Positions 27,931 to 37,928 of a DNA stretch of 58,684 bases are shown in pieces. The notes below the pieces were generated by a model. It did not search any database and was not told the DNA's origin. It worked only from the letters and a program-made list of their open reading frames with translations. The stretch comes from Gammaproteobacteria bacterium HGW-Gammaproteobacteria-3. Its GTDB lineage: Bacteria > Pseudomonadota > Gammaproteobacteria > Methylococcales > Methylomonadaceae. The position numbers and the translations under genes are program-made. The stretch is from contig PGZD01000021.1 in the NCBI GenBank assembly GCA_002843155.1, positions 1 through 58,684 on the forward strand. Direction: 5' to 3'. Each line of letters begins with the position of its first letter. Within the stretch, counting starts at the first letter, position 1.

Positions 27931-28975
27931 TAGGCGTTTCCAGCAAGTCCAGATCGTCATTGACCGGATCGAATTCATGCTGGTATTGCTCGACGACTTC
28001 GGCCGCATCATCGGTTTTGCCGAATCTTGCGATATGGAACAGCGCTTCGCCTTCGGTGACGATCGGCAAATTGGTTTTGCCGATAATGAGACCTGAATTC
28101 GGTGCGATGATCGCCTCGTCCGAATGGTAAAAAGGATCGCTGACTGCGCCCAGCACGTCGCCTTTGCTGACTTTAGCGCCGAGCGACACCAGGGTCCTCA
28201 ACAAACCGCTTTTGGACGACCGGGCCCAGGCAGTGGAGCGGGCGATGACCGGTTCCGGCAATTGCCGTTTGCGTTTTCCGGTTTCCGCCCGAATCATGCC
28301 GAGCGTTCGCATCACCCGGATAATGCCGCGCAAACCGATTCGGATCGACATTTCATCGTAGCGCAAAGCCTCCCCCGCCTCATAAACCAGCAGCGGCATA
28401 CCGCGTTCGGCGGCCACCGCCCGCAAGGAGCCGTCGCGCAAATCAGCGTTTAATATCACCGGAGCGGCAAATATCCGCGCCAGATTTTCGGTTTCACTGC
28501 CTTCACTGAAAGTGGTCCGAATCTGGGGTAGATTATCCCGGTGGCGCGCGGCCGTATGCAAATCGATGCCGTGCGTACATTTGTCAACTATCTCGACCAT
28601 AAATGTCGAGGCCAGCCGAGCCGCCAACGAGCCTTTATCGGAACCGGGAAAAACCCGGTTAAGGTCGCGCCGGTCAGGAAGATAGCGCGAATGCCGGACA
28701 AAACCGTAAACATTGACAATGGGGACGGCGATTAAAGTCCCTTTCAGGCCGCGTAAAACCGGCGCCTGGGTAAGCCTTCGGATAATTTCTATGCCGTTGA
28801 TTTCATCACCGTGCACCGCCGCGCAGACAAATAAACACGGGCCGGACTGACGGCCATTGATGACGTGAACGGTCATCGGCACACTGGTATGGGTATAAAG
28901 GCTGGGCAATGGAATGTCCAGGGTCTTGCGCTCACCCAGATTGATGCCATGCCCGCCGATGACTAGGGCAGCCAT
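27923..28975 (-). CDS. Succinylglutamate desuccinylase/aspartoacylase family zinc hydrolase
   Basis: This 350-residue M14-like metallohydrolase shows the zinc ligands in AAVHGDEING (His, Glu) and GIDLHTAA (His). A C-terminal lipoyl-like or barrel region (SLGAKVSKGDVLGAVSDPF) is common in this family. These enzymes remove acyl groups from amino acids or peptides, but the exact substrate is unknown. It starts five bases after rimK, so both probably act on the same glutamylated or acylated product. Close homologues often sit beside rimK in gammaproteobacteria. Confidence 0.86.
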   Translation of the reverse strand: MAALVIGGHGINLGERKTLDIPLPSLYTHTSVPMTVHVINGRQSGPCLFVCAAVHGDEINGIEIIRRLTQAPVLRGLKGTLIAVPIVNVYGFVRHSRYLPDRRDLNRVFPGSDKGSLAARLASTFMVEIVDKCTHGIDLHTAARHRDNLPQIRTTFSEGSETENLARIFAAPVILNADLRDGSLRAVAAERGMPLLVYEAGEALRYDEMSIRIGLRGIIRVMRTLGMIRAETGKRKRQLPEPVIARSTAWARSSKSGLLRTLVSLGAKVSKGDVLGAVSDPFYHSDEAIIAPNSGLIIGKTNLPIVTEGEALFHIARFGKTDDAAEVVEQYQHEFDPVNDDLDLLETPIV

Positions 28976-28980
28976 TGTGA

Positions 28981-29886
28981 CTAGCCTTTACCGCGTGTGC
29001 GCGTGGATTTATGCACCACGTCTTTAGCCAGAAAATCAATGATCATGCCGGCAATGTCCTTGCCCGTGGATGTTTCGATACCTTCAAGGCCCGGCGATGA
29101 GTTGACTTCCATGATCACCGGCCCATGGTTGGATCGCAGCATATCGACACCGGCGACATTGAGCCCCATGGTTTTTGCCGCGCGCACCGCTATGGAACGC
29201 TCTTCGGGGGTGATGCGCACCAGAGTCGAAGTGCCGCCGCGATGTAAATTGGAACGGAATTCACCTTCCTTGCCTTGCCGTTTCATCGTGGCGACGACTT
29301 TATCGCCGATGACAAAACAGCGAATATCGGCGCCTTCGGCTTCCTTAATGAATTCCTGCACCAATATATTGGCTTTCAGGCCCATAAACGCTTCGATGAC
29401 ACTTTCCGCCGCCTGCTGTGTTTCCGCCAGCACCACGCCGATACCTTGTGTTCCTTCGAGTAATTTGATTACCAAAGGCGCACCGCCGACCATTTTAATC
29501 AGATCCTGGACATCATCGGGTTTATGGGCAAAGCCGGTCACCGGCAAACCGATACCTTTGCGCGACAGTAATTGCAGCGAGCGTAATTTATCGCGGGAAC
29601 GAGAGATCGCGACCGATTCGTTGAGCGGGAAAGTACCCATCATTTCAAACTGGCGCAGCACCGCCGTACCGTAAAAGGTGACGGACGCGCCGATGCGCGG
29701 GATGACCGCGTCGAAACCGGTCAATACCGTACCTTTGTAATGAATGCCCGGTTTGGTGGAAGTGATTTCCATGTAGCAGCGCAAAACATCGATGACTTCA
29801 ATTTCATGCCCTTTCGCTTCGGCTGCCTCTACCAGTCTCCGAGTCGAATAAAGCCTGGCGTTTCTCGATAGTAATGCAATTTTCAT
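28981..29886 (-). CDS. rimK: RimK-type alpha-L-glutamate ligase
   Basis: This 301-residue ATP-grasp ligase is homologous to RimK, which adds glutamates to the C terminus of ribosomal protein S6 and makes poly-alpha-glutamate. Family segments are clear: [20 protein letters not shown], the ATP-binding [36 protein letters not shown], and the metal-binding [15 protein letters not shown]. It is followed by the aspartoacylase-like gene. No rimI or rimB-type protease lies in the window. 29887-30075 upstream shows no gene and presumably holds the promoter. Confidence 0.94.
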   Translation of the reverse strand: MKIALLSRNARLYSTRRLVEAAEAKGHEIEVIDVLRCYMEITSTKPGIHYKGTVLTGFDAVIPRIGASVTFYGTAVLRQFEMMGTFPLNESVAISRSRDKLRSLQLLSRKGIGLPVTGFAHKPDDVQDLIKMVGGAPLVIKLLEGTQGIGVVLAETQQAAESVIEAFMGLKANILVQEFIKEAEGADIRCFVIGDKVVATMKRQGKEGEFRSNLHRGGTSTLVRITPEERSIAVRAAKTMGLNVAGVDMLRSNHGPVIMEVNSSPGLEGIETSTGKDIAGMIIDFLAKDVVHKSTRTRGKG

Positions 29887-30075
29887 GGGGTGTTGAAATC
29901 CTTATATTTCGGAAAAAGGTAGGGTCGGGATAGAGCTTGAACAAAACGGGTATTTTACCCGAATCTTGAGACCCGGTATCAAAACTGTTTCCAAGGCATC
30001 GTTACCGGACTGCCTGGGTCAATTTTTCTTGCGCCTCACATCACCTTCGTCCCAGGGCTATGTCTCGACACGAAA

Positions 30076-30816
30076 TCAGCCAAGCGCGATAAGCTCTTTC
30101 AGCAAAGCCCGCGTTTTGGCCATGCCTGTATGCAAATGCCGCTCGATTTCTTCCATGCTGATTTCACCTTCGGTTTTGCCCGCCGCCCAGTTGGCGACGA
30201 CGGCGATGGCGGCATAATCCATTCTCTGCTCTTTTGCCAGCGCCGCTTCGGGCATCCCGGTCATGCCGACCAGATCACAGCCGTCTCGTTCCATGCGCGC
30301 AATTTCCGCCGTAGTTTCAAGCCTCGGGCCTTGTGTACAACCGTAAGTTCCGATTGGGGTGACGGCGATTTTGGCATGAGCTGCTGCAAGGATAAGCCTG
30401 GCTCTCAGACTGGGCGTATAAGGATGAGTGAAATCGATATGCGTCACAGCGTCAGGGCCGTCTTCAAAAAACGTATGCTGGCGACCGTAACTGTAATCGA
30501 TGATCTGGTCGGGAATGGCGATATGGGCCGGCGCCATGGCCGACGTGATGCCGCCGACTGCCGCAACAGCGATAATTTGTTCAACGCCCAGTTGTTTCAA
30601 ACCCCAGATATTGGCACGGTAATTTATTTTATGCGGTGGAATGCTGTGTGGGTCGCCATGCCGAGCCAGAAAAACAATATTTTTCCCGTCGATTTGACCG
30701 CATACAAATTCAGAGGACGGTTTACCGAATGGTGTGTCGAGTTCGACTCGATCAGTGAGGGTAAATTCGTCAAACCGGGTCAGGCCGGTGCCGCCGATGA
30801 TGGCTATTTGGGTCAT
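30076..30816 (-). CDS. S-methyl-5'-thioinosine phosphorylase
   Basis: This 246-residue purine nucleoside phosphorylase-family enzyme shows IGGTGL, the phosphate-binding RHGDPHSIPPHKINYRAN, and CTQGPRLETTAEI followed by GMTGMPEAALAKE. The family includes MTA phosphorylase. The short length and the neighbourhood with hpt and nagZ match the Pseudomonas methylthioinosine phosphorylase, which releases hypoxanthine. The hpt gene 10 bases upstream would salvage exactly that base, which supports the assignment. A canonical methylthioadenosine phosphorylase is the alternative. Confidence 0.85.
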   Translation of the reverse strand: MTQIAIIGGTGLTRFDEFTLTDRVELDTPFGKPSSEFVCGQIDGKNIVFLARHGDPHSIPPHKINYRANIWGLKQLGVEQIIAVAAVGGITSAMAPAHIAIPDQIIDYSYGRQHTFFEDGPDAVTHIDFTHPYTPSLRARLILAAAHAKIAVTPIGTYGCTQGPRLETTAEIARMERDGCDLVGMTGMPEAALAKEQRMDYAAIAVVANWAAGKTEGEISMEEIERHLHTGMAKTRALLKELIALG

Positions 30817-30826
30817 GATTGCATCC

Positions 30827-31381
30827 TTATAATAGATTGTCTTTTACTGCATAAATACCGGGCATGTTGCGCAGATAACCTTTATAGTCCATGCCGCAGC
30901 CGAACAAATAGCGGTTTTCGACCTGTAAACCGACAAAATCGGCTTGTACGGGTTTATCCTGTGCCAGTATTTTTTCGACCAGTACCGCGCTGTAAACGGC
31001 TGCCGCGCCCTGATCCCGGCAATAATCGGCAATGGCTGCAAGGGTCAAGCCTTCATCCAGAATGTCGTCTACAATCAGGATAGTCCGCTCATGCAATAAC
31101 GTTTTCGGCTTTAACAGCCACTCGATGCTGTCGCCTGACGTTTGATTCCGATAACGGCTGGCATTGATAGCGTCAACCGTCAAAGGCATCGTCAAGCGCG
31201 TCAAAAGCTCGCCACCGATGACCATGCCGCCGTTCATGACACACAAAAATAAAGGATTGCGCTCCGCTAACACTCGGTTGATTTCATCAGCCATCCGATC
31301 CAGGACGGCATCGACTTCGGCTTTATTGTGCAGCAAGTCGGCGCTGGTTTTAACGCGGTTGATGTGTTCAAGTATAGTCAT
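30827..31381 (-). CDS. hpt: Hypoxanthine-guanine phosphoribosyltransferase
   Basis: It converts hypoxanthine or guanine plus PRPP to IMP or GMP. The 184-residue protein contains the PRPP-binding loop ILIVDDILDEGLTL and the early LCVMNGGMVIGGELL segment. The divergent relative of E. coli Hpt found beside methylthioinosine phosphorylase fits. It overlaps the end of nagZ by 14 bases and precedes the phosphorylase by 10 bases, making a nagZ-hpt-phosphorylase unit. Confidence 0.92.
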   Translation of the reverse strand: MTILEHINRVKTSADLLHNKAEVDAVLDRMADEINRVLAERNPLFLCVMNGGMVIGGELLTRLTMPLTVDAINASRYRNQTSGDSIEWLLKPKTLLHERTILIVDDILDEGLTLAAIADYCRDQGAAAVYSAVLVEKILAQDKPVQADFVGLQVENRYLFGCGMDYKGYLRNMPGIYAVKDNLL

Positions 31382-32390
31382 GAGCCAGTTGATTGAGCGT
31401 CGTTGAAAAAGTTTGCCATTGTGCCGAAGCGCTTAATTGTTGCCAAGTCATTTTGGCTTGCCCGCGTATCGCCAGAAGCCGCCGCTCCCTGATCGGGTCG
31501 GCTTTAACCGGGAGTGCATCGAGCACTTGCCCGGCTGCGTCCGGGTCGTTGCATACCAGAATCATATCGCAACCGGCGGCCTGTGCCAGTTTTGCGCGCG
31601 CCGGAAAATCTCCGGCGAAAGCGGCGCCCGCCATGCTTAAATCGTCACTGAACACGGCGCCGTTGAAGTTGAGTTGTTCGCGTAAAATTTTCTGTATCCA
31701 GAACTCAGAAAAACCGGCCGGTTGGCTGTCGATGTTAGGATACAGCACATGCGCGGGCATGATCGCCTCCAAACCTTCGTCAATGAGCTGTTTAAAAGGC
31801 AATAAATCTTTAGCCTGAATACTGGCCAAATCACGTTCATCGACCGGCAAGGCCAGGTGCGAGTCGGCAGCGACAGCGCCGTGCCCCGGGAAGTGCTTGC
31901 CGGTCGCCGCCATGCCCGCCGATCTCATGCCTTTACAGAAGTTGCCGGCCAGTTGAGTCGCGCGCGCGGAATCGTGTGAAAATGAACGGTTGCCGATAAT
32001 TTCACTGATGCCGCAATCGATATCCAGCACCGGCGCAAAACTGAAATCGACGCCCGTCGCCAGTAATTCTGCGGCCATCAACCAGCCTGCTGGCTCCGCC
32101 CATTCAGGGTTATCGGCAAAACAAGCCACCGGCGGTAACTGCGTAAAACCTTGTCTGAAGCGTTGGACCCGCCCGCCTTCCTGATCCACGGCGATCAGAA
32201 TCGGTCCCTGCCGCGCCGTGCGGATGCTCTGAATAAGCGCCGCCACTTGTTCCGGGTTCTCATAATTGCGCGCAAAAAGAATCACCGCGCCGGTATTGGG
32301 ATGGTTGATTGCCTCTTGCTCACGACGCGTCAAGGCAAGGCCTTCGACATCGATCATAACAGGGCCTATGGGAAGAAGTTGCTGGGTCAT
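31368..32390 (-). CDS. nagZ: Beta-N-acetylhexosaminidase NagZ
   Basis: This cytosolic GH3 enzyme removes N-acetylglucosamine from anhydro-muropeptides in peptidoglycan recycling. The 340-residue length and motifs VDQEGGRVQRF, GKHFPGHGAVAADSHLALP (catalytic Asp-His dyad loop) and the nucleophile Asp in FSDDLSMAGA are all present. It is first in the unit with hpt and methylthioinosine phosphorylase, an arrangement also seen in Pseudomonas. Only 87 bases separate it from the Hsp70-like gene upstream. Confidence 0.96.
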   Translation of the reverse strand: MTQQLLPIGPVMIDVEGLALTRREQEAINHPNTGAVILFARNYENPEQVAALIQSIRTARQGPILIAVDQEGGRVQRFRQGFTQLPPVACFADNPEWAEPAGWLMAAELLATGVDFSFAPVLDIDCGISEIIGNRSFSHDSARATQLAGNFCKGMRSAGMAATGKHFPGHGAVAADSHLALPVDERDLASIQAKDLLPFKQLIDEGLEAIMPAHVLYPNIDSQPAGFSEFWIQKILREQLNFNGAVFSDDLSMAGAAFAGDFPARAKLAQAAGCDMILVCNDPDAAGQVLDALPVKADPIRERRLLAIRGQAKMTWQQLSASAQWQTFSTTLNQLAHDYT

Positions 32391-32477
32391 AATATTGGCT
32401 TCATCATTTGATTAAAAATAGCAGATATTCAACAGTTGGGGGCAGGCGGGATAAACGATAGCGCATCCGGCAAAAAG

Positions 32478-35225
32478 TTAAACCAGCAACTTCAATCCGG
32501 GCGGCAAAGCTTCGCCGAAAATCTGCTTTTCTTCTTCTCTTTCCAGTTCTTTCAGTGTTTCTACCATATCAACCCAGGAGGCAGGCAATTTTGCCGCTTT
32601 AAGCTGCTCGACAATTCTCAAGCGCAGAGTTTCGTCAATATCACGCGCCCGGTCACCGCTTTTTCGGGCAATCAGGGTCGCGGCAAAACCGGCCTGGGGC
32701 GATTTTTTCCAATCGGCCTTCATGATTTGCTGCAACCACAGGGCCGCGAGCGTGGGCGCAATGACGTTATGACTGCTGCCGTGAAAAGGAATACGCGCAC
32801 CGATACGGCCTACCGCCCACCAGGTCTGATCCGGTTCGCTGGCTTTTTGCAGGCGTTTGAGCAACCATTCGCCCAGTTGCCGCTTGTTGGCAACCGGCAG
32901 CCGCTCCAGCGCTGCGGATAAGCGCACCATGTCATCGTAGCCTCGGCTTTTAATCTGCTTGGCGACGCCGGGCTGACGCGCCGTGGCTGGATTGAGGAAT
33001 TTGGCGATGTCGTTGAACAGGCATTGCTGAGCTTCCCCGTCCAGCCCTCCGGCAATGCGTCGCCATAAAGTCCACCACTCGCTCCAGTTCTGGGTTTCGT
33101 TGACAAATTGAATGCCTTGATCGTAATTTTTCCATAACTGTTCGACACGCCAGTCATCCAGAGGATAGCCAAAGCCCGGCCGCAAACAAAATCCGGTCAG
33201 GCTCAACCAGACCCGCTCATGGTTTTCCGAGCGCCTGCGATATTTCGCACCTTCCAGAAAGGCCGCGAACAAGCCTCGCAGCAAAGGCGTCTGCCACTCG
33301 CTCCGGGGGGCGGCCAATATTTTTTCCAGATCGGCGCGCAGACTTTTGACCGCTTTGGGATTGATGTCTCTGGATTTGGCGCCGTAAACAGCCTGAATCA
33401 ACTCGACTGCGGCATTGAACTGTAACGGTAAATCGGCTTGCACCGAGAGCGTCGGCGCACCTTGCGTCCGAATCTGAAATTCCACATCCCAGCGTCTATC
33501 GCTGTCAGCTACGGCGACGCATTGTATTTTTACCGTGCCGATTTCGGTTTGCGTCGCTGCCAACTGCACAATCACTTCGGTATTGGCCGCATTATCAGTG
33601 CCTGCAAACGCGACCGCCAGAGGCGGCAGTAAATGAAACTGTTCATCATTGATAATGGCCAGATCGCCGGCTTTGTAAGCGCGATCATCGGTGGTCGAAG
33701 CCAGATGAAAACGTACCGGTTGCCCCAGGCGCAAAGCGAATTGCTGGGTTTGCAATAAAACTTCGTGCCCTTCTTCGCTGCCTCTTGGCAAGATACAGAC
33801 ACCTTGCCGTTCATCGACTTGAGTATCGACCAGCAGAAAATAACTGCGCGCCGCGCCGCCGCCGATTCGAATCTGCTGATTGCGCCGGGCCAGGGCATAG
33901 CTAACCGCGCCCAAGGCCACAGCCAGTTCAGGATGCCGGTTTTCCAGCAGTTTTGGCGTATCGCCACGCCAGGATTTCAATAAATCCAGCGCCCTTTGGC
34001 TTATCGCCTGACTGCGAAAAACGCCGCCATTGAGTAACAAGGCATCCGGCACGCAGCTCTCGTCATCGAGCGCCTCTCGTGCCGCTTGTTGATGCCGTTT
34101 CAAAAAGGCCGCGATATGCTTGCTGACAGCGGGTTCTGCGGCATAAGGCAGGCCGAATTCAACCACGCCGCTGCGTTTACGATCGGGCAGTTCATCGAGG
34201 CCGGACAAAGGAAAAAAGCCGTCCAGAGCAATCGCCCTGACTTCCTCGCGGGTCAAGGCAACGGAACGCGAGCCACCGATTAATTTTGCGCCCCCGCCCA
34301 GCAGGGTGACATTGAGTTGTTCCGGGGCGTCGTCCGCCAACAATTTTTCCTTGACGCTTCGGCATTGCTCGATCAATTGCGACATATCGGCGGCAGACAG
34401 GCGTCGCTCGCCGCCGGCAAGACGTTGTTCCGCCAGATGCGCCAGCGCCAGGTCGATATTGTCACCGCCCAGCATCAGATGATCGCCGACGCCGATGCGC
34501 GTCAGTTTCGGTTCCGGTTCGGCCTGCTCCACTCTGATCAGGGTCAAATCGGTGGTGCCGCCGCCGACATCGCACACCAGCAGTAAATGCACATCGGCCA
34601 GTTGCTGTTTGATGACTTTTTCGAATGTCCGCAGCCAGTCATAAAACACTGCTTGCGGCTCTTCCAGCAGTTTGACTCGATGCAGTCCCGCCATTTTGGC
34701 CGCAGCCAGGGTCAAGGAACGCGCGCCTTCATCAAATGAGGCGGGCACGGTAATCACGATTTCCTGCTGTTCGAGCGGTGCGGCGGGAAATTTATGCCGC
34801 CAGACGCTGCGGATATGGCTCAAATAACCGGCACTGGCGGCCAAGGGAGAAACCTTGGCGATATGCTCGCCGCCGCCCCAGGGTAAAACGGCGGCGCTGT
34901 GGTCAACCGAGGGATGCGATAGCCAGCTTTTGGCGCTGGTAACCAGACGCCCCTGGGTTTTTGCCCCGAGCACTCGCGCCGCTTCGCCGATAACCGCTTT
35001 ATCTTCGGCAACCAGAAAAGCCAGGTCGGCATCGGACAGCTCGCCCGTCGCCGGATGATAGCGCACCGAGGGCAACAAAGGCCGCGCCGCCACTTCGCCG
35101 GGCGCGACCAATTGTTCGATGTCGAGAATCCGGATGTCGGTTCTATCGATGGGGCTGTAGGCAACCACGGTATGCGTGGTACCTAAATCAATGCCGACCA
35201 GGAATTCAGGCATTTGTTTTTGCAC
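32478..35225 (-). CDS. Large divergent Hsp70-like protein with C-terminal DUF3731-type region
   Basis: This 915-residue protein has an N-terminal Hsp70/actin-type ATPase domain: GIDLGTTHTVVAYS (phosphate 1), VPASFDEGARSLTLAAAKMA, CDVGGGTTDLTLI (phosphate 2) and LLNGGVFRSQ in place of DnaK's VGGSSR. After a short substrate-domain-like beta region (about 480-620) comes a helical ~300-residue C-terminal region rich in Trp, of the DUF3731 type, absent from DnaK. Function is unknown. The start could also be the ATG at 35210 (MPEFLVGID). It ends the unit DUF2760-Hsp70-Hsp70, 33 bases after its shorter paralogue. Confidence 0.86.
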   Translation of the reverse strand: MQKQMPEFLVGIDLGTTHTVVAYSPIDRTDIRILDIEQLVAPGEVAARPLLPSVRYHPATGELSDADLAFLVAEDKAVIGEAARVLGAKTQGRLVTSAKSWLSHPSVDHSAAVLPWGGGEHIAKVSPLAASAGYLSHIRSVWRHKFPAAPLEQQEIVITVPASFDEGARSLTLAAAKMAGLHRVKLLEEPQAVFYDWLRTFEKVIKQQLADVHLLLVCDVGGGTTDLTLIRVEQAEPEPKLTRIGVGDHLMLGGDNIDLALAHLAEQRLAGGERRLSAADMSQLIEQCRSVKEKLLADDAPEQLNVTLLGGGAKLIGGSRSVALTREEVRAIALDGFFPLSGLDELPDRKRSGVVEFGLPYAAEPAVSKHIAAFLKRHQQAAREALDDESCVPDALLLNGGVFRSQAISQRALDLLKSWRGDTPKLLENRHPELAVALGAVSYALARRNQQIRIGGGAARSYFLLVDTQVDERQGVCILPRGSEEGHEVLLQTQQFALRLGQPVRFHLASTTDDRAYKAGDLAIINDEQFHLLPPLAVAFAGTDNAANTEVIVQLAATQTEIGTVKIQCVAVADSDRRWDVEFQIRTQGAPTLSVQADLPLQFNAAVELIQAVYGAKSRDINPKAVKSLRADLEKILAAPRSEWQTPLLRGLFAAFLEGAKYRRRSENHERVWLSLTGFCLRPGFGYPLDDWRVEQLWKNYDQGIQFVNETQNWSEWWTLWRRIAGGLDGEAQQCLFNDIAKFLNPATARQPGVAKQIKSRGYDDMVRLSAALERLPVANKRQLGEWLLKRLQKASEPDQTWWAVGRIGARIPFHGSSHNVIAPTLAALWLQQIMKADWKKSPQAGFAATLIARKSGDRARDIDETLRLRIVEQLKAAKLPASWVDMVETLKELEREEEKQIFGEALPPGLKLLV

Positions 35226-35258
35226 AATACGATTTTGTTAAATTCAACGCGCAGGCAT

Positions 35259-37259
35259 TTAATCCTCATCCCCGGCGCGCACATCGAACTCGACTTTCCA
35301 GCGTTTGCCATCCTGCCGGGAAACGGCATGTAACTCCAGCGTGCCCACTTCGGTGACGGCCGAGGTCAGGTGCACCGGCACCACTTCCCCGATTCGGCGT
35401 CCTTCTTCCGGCAGCGTGATTTCAATTTCATCCAGTTCTTCCAGTTCGTCATCGCGCCAGTATTCCAGACGGGCGCCCACCGGGTCTTCCCGGCGGGTTT
35501 TCGAATTGAAAAACCTGAAACGCACCGGTTCGCCGATCACCAGACCGAATTCATCATCCGGCAACACCGCTTCGGTGCCCTCTTCCATACCGAACGGGGC
35601 GATGCAGAGCGCTTCAATTTCGGGAGGCAATCCGGGTACGGCGGGCATCGCGCTTTCTATGCCGACATAATAAGATACGGCGGTGCCGCCTTTGATGCGC
35701 ACGCCCCGGCCTTTACGGACATAACCATAATAGGCGGCGCCCCGGGCGACCGCCAAATCGAGATCGGCACCTTCGAGCAAACGGGCCGGTGGCGCTTGTT
35801 CTTGGGCCAGCCAATCATTCAAAACCGTCATCAAACGCTCGGCAAACGGCGCGGCTTTCAATACACCGCCATTGAACAACACTGCGGTCGGATGCAGGAA
35901 TGTGGCGTTTTCAGGTAGATTGACGGCGGTCAATTCATCCGCCGCACCAAGCTGTTTGGCCAAAAATACCGCCAGATGCCGGGTAATGGCGGCATCTGGC
36001 GCATAGGGCAGACCGGCCGTTCTCAAACCGCTACGAGGACGGCTCATCGGGCGTTCGGAGGCGGTCGTCCTGGGCAGAAAACCTTCGACCAGAACCCGGT
36101 TGATTTCTTCTCGTGTCAATTCGGTACGAAGACTCCCGCCAATCAGTGCTGAACCGCGATTGGGCACCACTATCGGCATGGTATCGGTGCCTGCGTGGTT
36201 GAATATTTTTTCCTTGGCTTCGCGGCAACTGTGGGTCAATGCCTGAATTTGCCAGGCTTCCAGACGTTTTCCGTCCTGTTCCAGTTTGGCTTTGACGGTA
36301 TAGGCCAAAGCCAGATCCATGTTATCGCCGCCCAACAGGATATGATCACCGACGGCTATCCGGGTCAATTCCAGATTGCCGTTTTGCTCGGTAACGGCAA
36401 TCAGTGACAAGTCGGTGGTGCCGCCGCCAATATCGATCACTAAAATAATATCGCCGACCTGAGTGTGCTTGCGCCAGTCGCCCCGGCTTTTTTCTATCCA
36501 ACTGTACAAGGCCGATTGCGGTTCTTCCAGCAAAATGGCCTGATGCAAGCCGAGCGAGCGGGCCGATTCGACGGTCAATTCCCGCGCCGCAGGATCGAAC
36601 GAAGCGGGCACTGTGAGGGTGATGTCCTGCTGCTCCAGCGGCGCTTCGGGATGCCGGTTTTTCCAGGCTGCACATAAATGCTGCAAATAAGCGGTAGTGG
36701 CCTGATAGGGTGAGACGCGCTCGACTTCTTCCGGCGCTTCCGTCGGCAGAATAGGTGATTTGCAATCGACACCGGCATGGCATAACCAGCTTTTGGCGCT
36801 GGCCACTAAACGGATCGGTGTTTTGCTGCCCAGGCTGCGGGCGATTTCACCGACCAGAAACTCGGGGCTTGCGGTCCAGGGCAAGACCGTTGAACCTTGC
36901 GCCAGTTCCGCTTCATGCGCGCGATACAAAAACGACGGCAGTTGCAGCAAATCTTCCACCACGCCGGGTGCTGTCAATTGCGGGATCGCCATCACTTCCT
37001 GCTCCGGATGATCCTGGTCGGCCCGGGTCAAATCGATAGCGGACAAAACACAATGCGTGGTGCCTAAATCGATACCGACGGAATATTTTGGCCCTTGGTG
37101 ATTATCGCCGGCCGCCTCATCCGATTGCATTTCTTCAGCGGAAAATTCGGGGGCGTCAGCTTCGAAAACCGGGTTTTCCGGTTCGGTTTCAGTCGCAGGC
37201 GTTTCCGGGTTCAATTGCTCTGTGGCATCATTTTTTTTGATATGATCGAACAAGCTCAC
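35259..37259 (-). CDS. Divergent Hsp70-like protein with acidic N-terminal extension
   Basis: This 666-residue Hsp70 family protein begins with a ~55-residue acidic extension (Glu/Pro/Ala-rich), then the ATPase domain: GIDLGTTHCVLSAID, VPASFDPAARELTVESARS, VIDIGGGTTDLSLIA and LFNGGVLKAA. A beta-sandwich-like C-terminal part ends with an acidic tail (RAGDED). It lacks the helical lid of DnaK. It overlaps the DUF2760 gene by four bases and precedes the larger paralogue. The pair share spacing and motifs and probably arose by duplication. They may work as a heteromeric or sequential chaperone. Confidence 0.86.
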   Translation of the reverse strand: MSLFDHIKKNDATEQLNPETPATETEPENPVFEADAPEFSAEEMQSDEAAGDNHQGPKYSVGIDLGTTHCVLSAIDLTRADQDHPEQEVMAIPQLTAPGVVEDLLQLPSFLYRAHEAELAQGSTVLPWTASPEFLVGEIARSLGSKTPIRLVASAKSWLCHAGVDCKSPILPTEAPEEVERVSPYQATTAYLQHLCAAWKNRHPEAPLEQQDITLTVPASFDPAARELTVESARSLGLHQAILLEEPQSALYSWIEKSRGDWRKHTQVGDIILVIDIGGGTTDLSLIAVTEQNGNLELTRIAVGDHILLGGDNMDLALAYTVKAKLEQDGKRLEAWQIQALTHSCREAKEKIFNHAGTDTMPIVVPNRGSALIGGSLRTELTREEINRVLVEGFLPRTTASERPMSRPRSGLRTAGLPYAPDAAITRHLAVFLAKQLGAADELTAVNLPENATFLHPTAVLFNGGVLKAAPFAERLMTVLNDWLAQEQAPPARLLEGADLDLAVARGAAYYGYVRKGRGVRIKGGTAVSYYVGIESAMPAVPGLPPEIEALCIAPFGMEEGTEAVLPDDEFGLVIGEPVRFRFFNSKTRREDPVGARLEYWRDDELEELDEIEITLPEEGRRIGEVVPVHLTSAVTEVGTLELHAVSRQDGKRWKVEFDVRAGDED

Positions 37260-37912
37260 AATTCCACCTCCGCCGGGGCGATGATTTTGGCATTATGTCC
37301 TTCGGTCAGTTTCGGCAGCCGCAATTCGCTGACTTGCCAGCCTTTATGCACCAGCACACCGGTAAAAGGCGCGGTGCCGACGATATTGCCGGTCAAGCGG
37401 ACCGCCGCCGCGTCAAAACCTTGAGGCAGGGTGATTTTGCTGCCTTCCGCCTCATCTCTGAGCGCCGCCAGCTTGAAGTGTTCGTTGATTACCTTGTTGC
37501 AGCCTTCATGCACCACACGGGCGGCGATGCCGACATCGGCATCGCTGTAAGCGGTCACATCTTCTTTGATGAAGTCGATAAAACGTGCTTCTTTTTGCAG
37601 CAAACCCAGCAATTGCAAGGCCGCATCCGGCGTCGCCTGTTTCAGCACCACAGGCTCCGGCGCGGGCGCCTGCACGATTTTCTCGACCACCTTGATTTTC
37701 GGCTCGGGGGCTTTAGGCGCGGGCTGTAACGCCGATTGCCGCAAGGTTTCCTCGATCAGTTTTTTTCGGCCCCGGAGCGATGTGATCACCAGGGTCAGCA
37801 GCAAGGCTAGTAAAATTAACGCCAACAGTGCTACCGTACCGGCCAGACACACATGCCACAAATCAAAAGTCGTGGGTTTAAGGCTCAAGTCTATTGTGTA
37901 TAGCGTATTCAT
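37256..37912 (-). CDS. DUF2760 membrane-anchored protein
   Basis: This 218-residue protein has one transmembrane helix (about 22-48, VCLAGTVALLALILLALLLT), a basic cytoplasmic stretch (SLRGRKKLIEETLRQ), a Pro/Ala/Lys linker and a C-terminal DUF2760 domain (LLGLLQKEARFIDFIKEDVT, then VRLTGNIVGTAPFTGVLVHK). DUF2760 has no known function but is repeatedly found beside these Hsp70-like genes. It could anchor the chaperones at the inner membrane. Its stop overlaps the start of the shorter Hsp70 gene. Confidence 0.85.
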   Translation of the reverse strand: MNTLYTIDLSLKPTTFDLWHVCLAGTVALLALILLALLLTLVITSLRGRKKLIEETLRQSALQPAPKAPEPKIKVVEKIVQAPAPEPVVLKQATPDAALQLLGLLQKEARFIDFIKEDVTAYSDADVGIAARVVHEGCNKVINEHFKLAALRDEAEGSKITLPQGFDAAAVRLTGNIVGTAPFTGVLVHKGWQVSELRLPKLTEGHNAKIIAPAEVEL

Positions 37913-37928
37913 GATTTGTCACTTACTG

